From positions 1 through 64,000 of the forward strand of contig NVXG01000030.1 in NCBI GenBank assembly GCA_002733805.1: 64,000 nucleotides of DNA, in the 5' to 3' direction. Source of the DNA: Robiginitomaculum sp. Its GTDB lineage: Bacteria > Pseudomonadota > Alphaproteobacteria > Caulobacterales > Maricaulaceae. The stretch's first letter is position 1; each line of letters begins with the position of its first letter. The position numbers were made by a program, and so were the translations under genes. Shown here piece after piece: positions 29,854-39,671 of the stretch. Under the pieces are notes generated by a model. The model saw only the letters and a program-made list of their open reading frames with translations, was not told the origin of the DNA and did not search any database.

Positions 29854-30720
29854 CTATTCTCGATCAGCCTGCTTGGCACCATGATCCAGATAGGCCTGCC
29901 GCAAGCTGGTTGTCAAAGCGCCGGGGCGGCCATCACCGACCTGAACTCCATCAATAGCAATCACTGGCATGGCCAAAGTTGTTGCTGCCGAGATAAATGC
30001 CTCCGTAGCATTTTGGGCTTCGGCAACGGTGAAGCTACGCTCCTCGATTTTTAGTTGGTGTTGCTCGGCAATGCCCAACAAGGTCAATCGCGTTACGCCG
30101 CCCAGAATATCTGAACCAAGCGCCCGGGTGACCAGAACCTTGTCCTTGGTCACGATCCAAGCATTGGTCGATGATCCTTCGGTGACAAAGCCCTTGTCAT
30201 CCACAAACCACGCTTCATACGCGCCTTGCTCTCTTGCTTTTTGTTTGGCCAGTACATTAGGCAATAGCGAGATGGATTTGATATCGCACCTCTGCCAGCG
30301 AATGTCGGTAATGGTTCGAATTTCGACACCGAGTTTTGCCTTTTTATGTCCAATCGCCGGATCGACAGACTTGGCAGTTACGACGATGGACGGTTCGATA
30401 TCAACATCCCAAGCATGGTCGCGCGGCGCGACACCCCGGGTTATTTGCAAATATACCATGCCCTCTTGCACACGATTGCGCCGCACGACTTCATCCAAGA
30501 TCACATCCAGAGCGCGCTCGGTGAGCCTCATTGGAATATCAAGTTCACGAAGAGAGCGCCGCAACCGTTTCATATGCAATGCATGGTCCTGCAATGCGCC
30601 AGCGCGCACCGCCCAGACTTCATAGACACCATCGGCAAATTGAAAGCCGCGATCTTCAATATGAACGGCCGCCAGATTATGAGCGCCATAGCTTCCGTTG
30701 ACATAAGCAATTCTTGACAT
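29854..30720 (-). CDS. D-amino-acid aminotransferase (PLP class IV)
   Basis: VHIEDRGFQFADGVYEV, VTEGSSTNAWIV; conserved position next to hfq/trk. Confidence 0.9.
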   Translation of the reverse strand: MSRIAYVNGSYGAHNLAAVHIEDRGFQFADGVYEVWAVRAGALQDHALHMKRLRRSLRELDIPMRLTERALDVILDEVVRRNRVQEGMVYLQITRGVAPRDHAWDVDIEPSIVVTAKSVDPAIGHKKAKLGVEIRTITDIRWQRCDIKSISLLPNVLAKQKAREQGAYEAWFVDDKGFVTEGSSTNAWIVTKDKVLVTRALGSDILGGVTRLTLLGIAEQHQLKIEERSFTVAEAQNATEAFISAATTLAMPVIAIDGVQVGDGRPGALTTSLRQAYLDHGAKQADRE

Positions 30721-30724
30721 TGAA

Positions 30725-32122
30725 TTATTCTCTCCAGAATTCTGGCGAAAGAATGGCCACGGCAGCCAAAATTTCTATTCGGCCCAACGACATGGCCAAA
30801 GCGATCCCGACCAAAAATGGGTCTGATATGCTCGATAGGTCCCCCGCAATGCCTGATGGGCCGATATAGGACGGTCCTGCATTGGATATCGCAGCAATTG
30901 CAATCTGGGAAGCTTGCCCAAAATCAATGTTTGCTAAGCCTAAAAAGATAACCAGAAACGCGATAATCATCGCATAGCCCAAGACATAAGCCCATAATCC
31001 AACCAGCTCATGCGGCCCGATAGTCATTTGTCGAAAATGGATCGGCCGGGTGCTGGATGGATGCGACAGTTTGGATAAATCCACTCCAGTCTGGCGAAAC
31101 AGGATCAGAAACCGGATGATTTTAACACCTCCTGCGGTCGATACCGCAGCCCCGCCAACCAGAACCAAGGCCATCAATACTGGCTTTGGTATCTCGGAAA
31201 ACCCTTGCTGACCCATCGGGATTGCAGTGGTGGAAATCAGCGAGACCGCGTTTTGTACTGCATTTGCGAACGGTTGGCCCAAGGTCACGAACAAGATTGC
31301 GGTCAGAGCCAGAATGACCAGTAATCCCCTTGATTCCAAATCATTCCAATAGTGCGTGCGTCGCTGTAGGACATCCCAATGTAAGGCAAAACCAAGCGCG
31401 CCGAATAACATCCCAAATGTACCAAACCAGGCACCAAACACGCTGGCGCTGGTATAGTAATCTTGGCCCGCTGGCACAAATCCCCCGGTGGAAATGGAGC
31501 CCATTGTCAACAACACGGCTTCGAACCGTGGCGTACCAGACGCCAGCATGCTGAGCAAAAGCAAGAGTGACGCCCCCGTATAGACCAACAACATTGAGCG
31601 CGAAATCGGCCCTATCCTAGCGGCTATATTGCCTTTTTCTATGGTCAGAAATGGGGATCGATGTACGCCCGGCGCAGTCATATTTAAAGGCGCAAGCACC
31701 AGCAATGCCAAAACGATTGACGCATAGCCACCCATCCATTGCAGGCCAGCCTGCCAAAGAAAAAACGATTGAGGGAAACTCTCGCGATCAACGATAATGG
31801 CGCCGGTTGTGGTGATCTGTGAACTGGCATCAGCATAGGCGCGTATCCAGCCTGCAGAGCCATCTAATTCCATCGTGGGAATGGCGGCCATAATGGGCAA
31901 TAAAACCCAAAATAACACCAATAATACGATTGAGCGGCGCAAAGACAATCGGATATCCCCGCCTTTGGCAATCAGCGTAAAAACCAACCCGACAACCACA
32001 TTGGCAAAGGCTGTAAAACCAAACGCGGTAACCGCATCGGATTCCTCCCATGCAAAAGCCAAAGCGAAACAGAACAAGGCCAATAACGCCAATCCGAAAC
32101 AGGCAAATGCCAAAAATTTCAA
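30725..32122 (-). CDS. trkH: Trk potassium uptake protein TrkH
   Basis: Polytopic; ALLVLAPLNMTAPGVHRS, GAAVSTAGGVKIIRFLILFRQ, ISNAGPSYIGPSG. Confidence 0.93.
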   Translation of the reverse strand: MKFLAFACFGLALLALFCFALAFAWEESDAVTAFGFTAFANVVVGLVFTLIAKGGDIRLSLRRSIVLLVLFWVLLPIMAAIPTMELDGSAGWIRAYADASSQITTTGAIIVDRESFPQSFFLWQAGLQWMGGYASIVLALLVLAPLNMTAPGVHRSPFLTIEKGNIAARIGPISRSMLLVYTGASLLLLLSMLASGTPRFEAVLLTMGSISTGGFVPAGQDYYTSASVFGAWFGTFGMLFGALGFALHWDVLQRRTHYWNDLESRGLLVILALTAILFVTLGQPFANAVQNAVSLISTTAIPMGQQGFSEIPKPVLMALVLVGGAAVSTAGGVKIIRFLILFRQTGVDLSKLSHPSSTRPIHFRQMTIGPHELVGLWAYVLGYAMIIAFLVIFLGLANIDFGQASQIAIAAISNAGPSYIGPSGIAGDLSSISDPFLVGIALAMSLGRIEILAAVAILSPEFWRE

Positions 32123-32158
32123 AATACCAATAATTGCCGTACTCCAGATCAGGTTGGG

Positions 32159-33532
32159 TTAGAAATAATCGGCACTGACGCGAAACATTTTCTCGACCAC
32201 AGGAACTTTGTCTCGTTCAACAAACAAGATGACATGATCATCCGGCTTAACCACGAAGGACCCGCTGGGAAACAGAACTTCATCATTTCTGGTCACCGCG
32301 CCGACACGAATACCATCCGGAATATCCAATTCTAGCAAAGGTTTACCAACTAAAGGTGATGTAGATAATGCAATGGCTTCGATCACTTCTGCCTGACCGT
32401 CCTCAACCGTTTGGACTGCCAAAATACGTCCGCGCCTAACGTGTTGCAAAATGGTTGAAATCGTGGTCTCGCGCGGATCCACAAAGATATCCACCTTTAA
32501 GGGTTCTTTGAGTGAGTTCAAAGTCCGGTCGTTAACTAGGCATAAAGTACGTCGCACCCCAAACTCTTTGGCCAGTCCGGCCGATAACACATTTACCCGA
32601 TCATCATCAGTCAGGCTGATGGCGATATCAGTGCTATCCATCCCGGCTTCAATCAACGTATCCCGATCCAGACCATCACCGTGCAACACAACGGTTTTTT
32701 TCAAAGAGATCGAGGCCTGTTGGGCTGTTTTCTTATCAATTTCGATCATGCGAACCCGGACACCGGCCATTGTTTCCAGCTCACGCGCTACATGTACGCC
32801 GATATTACCGCCGCCAATCATGACGATTTTTCGCCCGCGATCTTCAGTTCGACCCAATATGTCCAAGGTTCGGGCAATTTGGTTTTTATGGGCGATAACA
32901 TACACCTCATCACCGGCCAAAATTTGATCCTCGCCTTTTGGAACGAATAATTTCCCGGCCCGCTTCACCCCGACAACCATCGAATGCAAATCCGGGAACA
33001 ATTCGGTGAGTTGGGTCAAAACCGTGTTGGCGATCGGGCAATTGTCGAGCAATCGCACCCCAAGCAAACTGACCCGACCATTTGAAAATGGTGTGTTCAT
33101 AAAGGCACCCGGTGTCGTAACCCGTTGCAAAACGGCCCGCGCCACCTCCAATTCCGGGGAAATGATGACATCAATCGGCATGTTATTACGAGAGAATAGA
33201 TCCTGCCACGCCGGGTCCAGATAGCTTTGCGCCCGCACTCGGGCAATCTTGGTCTGCACATCAAATAAGGAATGAGCCAACTGACAGGCAACCATGTTCA
33301 CTTCGTCGAGATAGGTAACAGCGATAATCATATCGGCGGTTTCAATACCGGCCCGAACCAACACCTCCGGATGCGCGCCATGACCGACTACGCCTCTGAC
33401 ATCCAGATTTGTACTGATTTTCTGAATTAGCGAGTTGGATAAATCTATGACTGTCACTTCGTTATTTTCGGCGCACAGTTTCTCGGCAATACCATACCCG
33501 ACCCGACCGGCGCCGCAGATGATAACTTTCAT
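32159..33532 (-). CDS. trkA: Trk system potassium transporter TrkA
   Basis: MKVIICGAGRVGYGIAEKLCAENNEVTVIDLS and second Rossmann IGGGNIGVHVARELE. Confidence 0.96.
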   Translation of the reverse strand: MKVIICGAGRVGYGIAEKLCAENNEVTVIDLSNSLIQKISTNLDVRGVVGHGAHPEVLVRAGIETADMIIAVTYLDEVNMVACQLAHSLFDVQTKIARVRAQSYLDPAWQDLFSRNNMPIDVIISPELEVARAVLQRVTTPGAFMNTPFSNGRVSLLGVRLLDNCPIANTVLTQLTELFPDLHSMVVGVKRAGKLFVPKGEDQILAGDEVYVIAHKNQIARTLDILGRTEDRGRKIVMIGGGNIGVHVARELETMAGVRVRMIEIDKKTAQQASISLKKTVVLHGDGLDRDTLIEAGMDSTDIAISLTDDDRVNVLSAGLAKEFGVRRTLCLVNDRTLNSLKEPLKVDIFVDPRETTISTILQHVRRGRILAVQTVEDGQAEVIEAIALSTSPLVGKPLLELDIPDGIRVGAVTRNDEVLFPSGSFVVKPDDHVILFVERDKVPVVEKMFRVSADYF

Positions 33533-34923
33533 TATTCGGCTCCCAGATCACCGCGTTTGGATGAATGTATGCCAAGGGTTTTTAATTTTCGGTGTAAAGC
33601 GGAACGTTCCATTCCAATATAATTGGCAGTTCTCGAAATGTTACCACCAAATCGACTGATTTGCACTTCAAGGTATTCGCGCTCAAATTCCACTCTGGCA
33701 TCGCGCAGGGTCAAAGACACCAAGCGATCGACACTGATCCCGCCCTTTTCATTAGAAGGTTCACTGTTTTCTGGTATATCATCCAGCGTGATGGCCGTTT
33801 CATTGGAACCTTTGGCCAAGATCATCAAGCGTTCTACGTAATTCCGTAATTGGCGGACATTCCCCGGCCATTCGGCCGCTTGCATCCAACCCATGACGTC
33901 TTCGCCGATTTCGCGAACAACCATTCCGGAAGACTGACTGATTTTATCGGCAAAATATCGCACAAGGTCCGGTATATCCTCGCGGCGCTCGTTTAGCGAG
34001 GGCACGGAAACCGGCACTACATTTAGCCGGTGATACAAATCCTCCCGAAAACGACCATTAGTGATTTCCGCATTCAGATCCCGTGACGTGGAACTGATCA
34101 CCCGGACGTCTACACTTACCGGGTGTTGCCCCCCTACTCGCCGGAACCGTTGCCCCACAAGAATTCGCAACAATTTACCTTGGGTTTGCATCGGCATATC
34201 AGAAACTTCATCGATATAAAGTGTGCCCATATGGGCCTGCTCAAACAGGCCGGTTTTTGTGGTCCTGCCCCGTTGATCTTCAATGCCAAATAATTCCTGC
34301 TCAACCGTTTCCGGGCTCAACGCAGCGGCGTTGATCACCACGAACTCACCAGCATGTCGGTGCGATTGCTGGTGGATTTTTCGTGCCACAGTTTCTTTGC
34401 CAGCCCCAAGCCCGCCATAGACCAATATCCGGGAATTGGCTTGTGCAACTTTTTGGACAATTTGACGAATGGCATTGATGTTTGAGGAGTTTCCAATCAA
34501 ATCTAGGTTGGCCACATCCTTGGCGCGCAATGCGATATTTTCACGCTTCAATTTTGAAAGTTCCAAAGCTCGACGCACCAGAAGTAGCAACCGCTCGCTC
34601 TTGAACGGCTTTTCAACAAAGTCGTATGCACCTTTGCGAATGGCGGCCACTGCCGTCTCAATCGTACCATGACCCGAAATCAAGATAACCGGTAAGTCCG
34701 CGTCAAGCCGCTTGACCTCTTCTAATACGCCCAACCCGTCCAGATCGCTGCCATGCAACCAGACGTCCAGCACGACAAGAGCTGGCTTTCGTTCTTGCAC
34801 AGCGTTTAACGCTTGCGTTGCATCCGCCGCAGTACGGGTTTGGTAGCCCTCATCCTCAAGGATGCCCGCAACCAATTCACGAATATCTTCTTCATCATCA
34901 ACGATCAATATATCTGCTGACAT
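33532..34923 (-). CDS. ntrX: NtrX-type response regulator
   Basis: ILIVDDEEDIRELVAGILEDEGY receiver; GTLYIDEVSDMPMQTQGKLLRIL; Fis-type HTH NISRTANYIGMERSALHRKLK; follows ntrY. Confidence 0.93.
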   Translation of the reverse strand: MSADILIVDDEEDIRELVAGILEDEGYQTRTAADATQALNAVQERKPALVVLDVWLHGSDLDGLGVLEEVKRLDADLPVILISGHGTIETAVAAIRKGAYDFVEKPFKSERLLLLVRRALELSKLKRENIALRAKDVANLDLIGNSSNINAIRQIVQKVAQANSRILVYGGLGAGKETVARKIHQQSHRHAGEFVVINAAALSPETVEQELFGIEDQRGRTTKTGLFEQAHMGTLYIDEVSDMPMQTQGKLLRILVGQRFRRVGGQHPVSVDVRVISSTSRDLNAEITNGRFREDLYHRLNVVPVSVPSLNERREDIPDLVRYFADKISQSSGMVVREIGEDVMGWMQAAEWPGNVRQLRNYVERLMILAKGSNETAITLDDIPENSEPSNEKGGISVDRLVSLTLRDARVEFEREYLEVQISRFGGNISRTANYIGMERSALHRKLKTLGIHSSKRGDLGAE

Positions 34924-37148
34924 CAGGTTTTCCCCTGTTTATTTTCTAGTTTTGATATTGGAAAGCTAAGGCGAACCACCGCGCCTTGTTGTTCGTCTTT
35001 TCGGTCGCGTAATTCCAGCTTCCCGTGGTGATCTTCCATAATCCGCTTTACGATGGCCAGTCCAAGACCGGTACCCTTTTGCCTCGTTGTAAAATAAGGT
35101 TCAACCAAGCGTTGTCGGTTGCTGACCGGCCAGCCCGGACCGTTATCGATAACGTCCAAAATGGCAAAACCATCTATTTGGCTTATTTCTAGCTCGATCA
35201 GCGGATCACTTCCCTTTGCAGCACCTGTTTCGGTAGCTTCGGCTGCATTTTTCAGCACATTCAAAATGGCTTGCGCCGACAAGCGAGCATCGCAATCAAC
35301 CTGAAATTTTGGTTCAGTTTGTCCAAATTCAAATTTAACAGACGGAAATGAAACCTGCTGACCAAACATGGTTTCACGGACCAACTCGTTCAGGTCCACC
35401 GATTCGATTTTTGGCTCTGGCATTCGGGCAAACGAAGAAAACTCGTCGACCATTCGGCCGATATCCCCGACTTGGCGGGTGATCGTATCCAGACACCGGT
35501 CAAAAATGGCTGGGCTGGTCTTAATTTCATCACGGTATTTACGACGAATACGCTCGGCAGAGAGTTGAATGGGGGTCAAAGGATTACGAATTTCATGGGC
35601 AATACGTCGGGCCACTTCACGCCATGCCGCACTACGCTGATCGGAAATCAGTTGGCTCATATCATCAAATGTAATGACAAAGCCCTCATCATTACTTTTG
35701 CCTTCCGGGGTGATGTTCACATTCAGTATCATGTGTTGGTGTTGGTTTTCGCTTTCAAACTCAACAACCCCCTGCACGACTTGACCGGAGGACTCGGAAG
35801 TTTGATCCAGTAGGTTTTTCAAAAATGGGGCAATATCCAAAACCGATTTGCCGATCAACTGATCTGCATCCAACGATAACAAGGAGCCAGCAGAGGAATT
35901 AGCCAAGGTAATTTTTAGCTGGTGATCTACACCCAAAACACCGGCGCTTACCCCAGACAATACGGCCTCGGTAAATCGTCTTCGGTGTTCGGACACATCA
36001 TGTGCAGCAATCAATTCGGCGCGCTGTGTCCCCAGAATTGCGGTCATTTCATTAAAGTCCCGTGCCAAGCTGGCCACTTCGTCATTTTGATTGCCGGGAT
36101 CGACCCGAACGTCCAGGTCACCATCTCGGACCCGGTGCGCTGCCAAGGCCAGACGGCCAATGGGAAACACCACTTGGTTGGCGGCTGCTAATCCAACCCA
36201 GATCGCACCGATCAGCACCAACAATGCGGCTTCGACATAGACCAACGCAAAGGAGCGGGTCAGCCGCCCTCTTTGTGAATTAGCTTCGCGATACGCGTTG
36301 CGCGCCCCTTGGGCTTCAACCAGATTGAGCAAGCTGCCACCAGTGGCATAACGCGCAACGTACAAATATGCGTCCGTATAGGCTTGCAGACGGAAAAGCC
36401 CCCGGATCAGGTTTTTTTCATTTTCAAAATGCAAGTTGATGCTGCCACTATCTGCGGCCAATAAGGCTTCGGCCGTGGGTACGGCAAAAGGCGGAGAAGA
36501 ATCAAATTCAGCCAATGACAAAATTGCCCCTGAACTGTCGATAATATACGCAGCCTGAAAGAAACGCAGTTCGGCCTGTCTCCGTAGATAGCTGGTGTAT
36601 AATATGGGGCCATCCTTGAACTGCGAAACCGCTTGCTGCTGGTTCAAGTCAATCGCCATCGGTCTGATTTCGCTGACCACTTGATCCCGTTCGGCATTAA
36701 AGGCCGCTTCGGCAACTGTCGCGGCCCGATCCACCGCCGTTTCCACCACCGGTGAAAACCAACTCTCAATCCCTTGAGAATACACGACCGCAAAAAATAT
36801 ACCGACCACAACAGCTGGCAAAACCGCTGCGCCACTGAACAACATGGCAAACCGTACGTGTAAGCGAGGTGCAAATTCATCGCCCGGCAGAGGTTGTCTG
36901 AGCCGGATCAACCGCCAGCCTAAATAAAAAGCCAGCCCCAGGATCAAACCGAGATTGCCGACCAAAATCATAAACAAGGATTGGCTGGCTGGCCCCAACT
37001 TGCCCGCACCAGACAGGGCAAAATAGGCACATAAAATGGTGGCCGTGATGGTCAGGGCATACAGCGCACCAAAAATGGCTGAAGACAGCAAATTGAGCGG
37101 TCTGGAAAACCGTGCAGCAACTGGACTGGATGAAACGGAAAGGCTCAT
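34923..37148 (-). CDS. ntrY: NtrY-type sensor histidine kinase
   Basis: N-terminal TMs, HAMP, PAS, HEIRNPLTPIQLSAERIRRKY, DNGPGWP, GTGLGLAIVKRIMEDH. Confidence 0.95.
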   Translation of the reverse strand: MSLSVSSSPVAARFSRPLNLLSSAIFGALYALTITATILCAYFALSGAGKLGPASQSLFMILVGNLGLILGLAFYLGWRLIRLRQPLPGDEFAPRLHVRFAMLFSGAAVLPAVVVGIFFAVVYSQGIESWFSPVVETAVDRAATVAEAAFNAERDQVVSEIRPMAIDLNQQQAVSQFKDGPILYTSYLRRQAELRFFQAAYIIDSSGAILSLAEFDSSPPFAVPTAEALLAADSGSINLHFENEKNLIRGLFRLQAYTDAYLYVARYATGGSLLNLVEAQGARNAYREANSQRGRLTRSFALVYVEAALLVLIGAIWVGLAAANQVVFPIGRLALAAHRVRDGDLDVRVDPGNQNDEVASLARDFNEMTAILGTQRAELIAAHDVSEHRRRFTEAVLSGVSAGVLGVDHQLKITLANSSAGSLLSLDADQLIGKSVLDIAPFLKNLLDQTSESSGQVVQGVVEFESENQHQHMILNVNITPEGKSNDEGFVITFDDMSQLISDQRSAAWREVARRIAHEIRNPLTPIQLSAERIRRKYRDEIKTSPAIFDRCLDTITRQVGDIGRMVDEFSSFARMPEPKIESVDLNELVRETMFGQQVSFPSVKFEFGQTEPKFQVDCDARLSAQAILNVLKNAAEATETGAAKGSDPLIELEISQIDGFAILDVIDNGPGWPVSNRQRLVEPYFTTRQKGTGLGLAIVKRIMEDHHGKLELRDRKDEQQGAVVRLSFPISKLENKQGKT

Positions 37149-37238
37149 AAAGCTTAAAAATCGATACTTTGACCAAGAAACAGCCTGTACCTTGCGCTAT
37201 GTGTGACTAATTTTCAACACTTTGTTGCGTGATTATCA

Positions 37239-38582
37239 CTATTTTTGATCAGGGTCGAGAGTAGACAGTTTTTTGCGTAAGGTGTTTCGGTTGATGCCCA
37301 ACACCTTTGCTGCCTTGACCTGATTACCGTCCAATTGCTCTAGAACCAGTTGTAACAACGGTCGTTCAACCGCCTCGATCACCTGTCGATAGAGCAGTCC
37401 ATCACCAGTTTTTATATTTTGCAATTCCGATGCTCGTTGCAAGAGAGCTTCCATCTGGCCCTCCAAACCGGCACTTGGCGGGAATGACCCCGGTTGAGAT
37501 GCACGCAATTCGTCCAGCTGTACGCTATCCAAGATGCTTCCGGAATAGATCGTGGCCGCCCGGATCATCAGATTTTTCAATTGCCGAACATTTCCTGGCC
37601 AATGCGCGGCTCGCAATTTTTGTAGGCTTTCTTCACTCAATCGCATTTGTCCGGCGGATGCTTCATCCAAAAAAGTTTCAGCTAAACCTCCAATGTCGTC
37701 TTTTCGTTTGGATAGTTTGGGCATGAAGATTTGCAAAACATTCAGACGATCAGCCAACTCGCCAACAATCGGAGCCTCTTCTGAGGCCTGCAACTCTGTG
37801 GGCAATGCCGTGGCAATCAACCGTAATTGCTGGTCTGTGCTGCTTTGCCGATCCAGCCAGTCGCATATCCATAATTGCCGGGCCGGTTCGAACCGGTCCA
37901 GTCGTTGTAACACCAACGTCCCGGTTGGTCTTGCCTCGGAAGACGAAAGCCATTCCTTCATTTGGTCATCTGGAGTGGTTGCCTGCAAGCGGATCAATGG
38001 CGCGCTTTCATCGTCACCATATTTATGAATGGTTTCGGCCACCCGAAATTTACCGGTTCCCGGCTCGCCAATAATCAGTACAGGGTGAACCGATCTAGCC
38101 GCTTTGGTTATGGTCCGCATCACGTGATGCATCGAGGCAGATTTTCCCGAAACAGGCTCTTCAACACGTGGTTTGGCTTGAGTATTTCCGGTTTCTTTTT
38201 CCAGTAACGCGTTGGCAATTGCTGAAGCCAATTGCGAAAAACTATAGGGTTTGGCAAAGAAATCCACGGCACCAAAACGAGCCGACAATAACGAGGAAAG
38301 CACTGTGTTTTCACCGCCCATCGCAATAATGGGGCAATCCGGGTTTACTTTTCTGATTTCCTGCATGACATCAAATCCGTTGCGGTGTGCATCGAACAAA
38401 TCAACATCGAGCAAGACAATTGCTGATTTTGCATTGGCTGCCCAACCCAGAATTGTTGACAAATCATCGGTAGCGCGCACGCCATAGCCCAGAGAGGCCA
38501 AGTCTCGGGCCAATGAAGAACGCCCCTTTTTATCGCCATTGGCAATCAGGACTTTTGGTTTTGAATTTGCGGAACGTTTCAT
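37239..38582 (-). CDS. ntrC: Divergent NtrC-family protein (receiver - degenerate AAA+ - Fis HTH)
   Basis: Walker A GEPGTGK, AHWPGNVRQLKNLM, HTH NQVKAAKVLGINRNTLRKKL; adjacent to dusB. GAFTGA absent; Walker B reads GTLVLQRLDRF. Confidence 0.85.
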   Translation of the reverse strand: MKRSANSKPKVLIANGDKKGRSSLARDLASLGYGVRATDDLSTILGWAANAKSAIVLLDVDLFDAHRNGFDVMQEIRKVNPDCPIIAMGGENTVLSSLLSARFGAVDFFAKPYSFSQLASAIANALLEKETGNTQAKPRVEEPVSGKSASMHHVMRTITKAARSVHPVLIIGEPGTGKFRVAETIHKYGDDESAPLIRLQATTPDDQMKEWLSSSEARPTGTLVLQRLDRFEPARQLWICDWLDRQSSTDQQLRLIATALPTELQASEEAPIVGELADRLNVLQIFMPKLSKRKDDIGGLAETFLDEASAGQMRLSEESLQKLRAAHWPGNVRQLKNLMIRAATIYSGSILDSVQLDELRASQPGSFPPSAGLEGQMEALLQRASELQNIKTGDGLLYRQVIEAVERPLLQLVLEQLDGNQVKAAKVLGINRNTLRKKLSTLDPDQK

Positions 38583-39592
38583 GCGACCTGCTTAACCGAG
38601 GTTTGGGCCAGATCGTTTTGTAATGCGGTCAGCTTGCTGTGAATTTCAACCGCATCAGCACTGCGGCACAATTGTTGTCGCGTCTTGCTGATCTCCAACT
38701 GATCTTGGCTATGGGAACAAACCGCATCCAACGTCCAAGCAATATGTTTGCGAAACATTTTTATGCCAATGGTCGGTCCATATAATTGCAAACTGCCTTG
38801 AAATTGTTCCAACAAAAATCCAACCTGCTGTGCTGGATCAGGTATGGATGATGATCTACCGGCCATTTGATTGGCAATGTATCCGGGCAACCACGGACGA
38901 CCATAGGACGCCCGGCCTACCATCACACCATCGGCACCAGATAGGTCCATGGCTCTTTTGGCATCCTCGGCCGAAGCGATATCGCCATTGACCAATAATG
39001 GAATTTTGAGCACATCGCGAACCGGGCGCACCGCCGCCCAATCGGCATCTCCCTTGTAAAACTGGCACCGAGTACGACCGTGCACACTGACCATGGCAAT
39101 CCCGGCTTGCTCGGCCCGCTGGGCTAATTCTGGTGCATTCAGCGAGGCATGATCCCAACCCAGACGCATTTTCAAGGTTACCGGCACATCGACCGCATCA
39201 ATCACTGCCTCGATCAGCCCCATGGCATGATCTAAATCACGCATCAGCGCGGAGCCAGAGGCTCCCTTGGTCACATGGCGTGATGGACACCCCATGTTGA
39301 TATCAATGATTTGCGCCCCAGCATCGACAGCCATCTTTGCCCCTTCGGCCATCCAGATGGCTTCGCGCCCGGCCAATTGCACGACAAACGGTCCCGGCGA
39401 TGCGTCCCTGGCAATTTTTCGGAGCATGTCCCGCCGACCACCAACCAATTGTTCGCTGGCGGTCATTTCACTAATGACCAGACCCGCCCCCAGCTTTTTG
39501 ACCAATTTGCGAAATGGCAAATCCGTTACGCCCGACATCGGGGCCAGAACTACTGGATTTTCTAGCTGAATGTTTTGTATATATAAGGTCAT
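38579..39592 (-). CDS. dusB: tRNA-dihydrouridine synthase (DusB/NifR3)
   Basis: VVLAPMSGVTDLPFRKLVKKLGAGLVISEM, IDINMGCPSRHVTKGASGSALMRD, GVMVGRASYGRPWL. Confidence 0.95.
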   Translation of the reverse strand: MTLYIQNIQLENPVVLAPMSGVTDLPFRKLVKKLGAGLVISEMTASEQLVGGRRDMLRKIARDASPGPFVVQLAGREAIWMAEGAKMAVDAGAQIIDINMGCPSRHVTKGASGSALMRDLDHAMGLIEAVIDAVDVPVTLKMRLGWDHASLNAPELAQRAEQAGIAMVSVHGRTRCQFYKGDADWAAVRPVRDVLKIPLLVNGDIASAEDAKRAMDLSGADGVMVGRASYGRPWLPGYIANQMAGRSSSIPDPAQQVGFLLEQFQGSLQLYGPTIGIKMFRKHIAWTLDAVCSHSQDQLEISKTRQQLCRSADAVEIHSKLTALQNDLAQTSVKQVA

Positions 39593-39671
39593 AAGCCGGT
39601 GATCATTTATTGGTGCCAAATTTTAAGCACCATTGAGGGCAGTGGTGCAACTTTTTAAGCAGGGTCTGGTC

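Noticed and set aside
29969-30625. 218-aa antisense ORF inside the D-amino-acid aminotransferase gene
   Set aside because: Ser/Arg-rich composition typical of an antisense frame; the sense ORF has full PLP class IV motifs.
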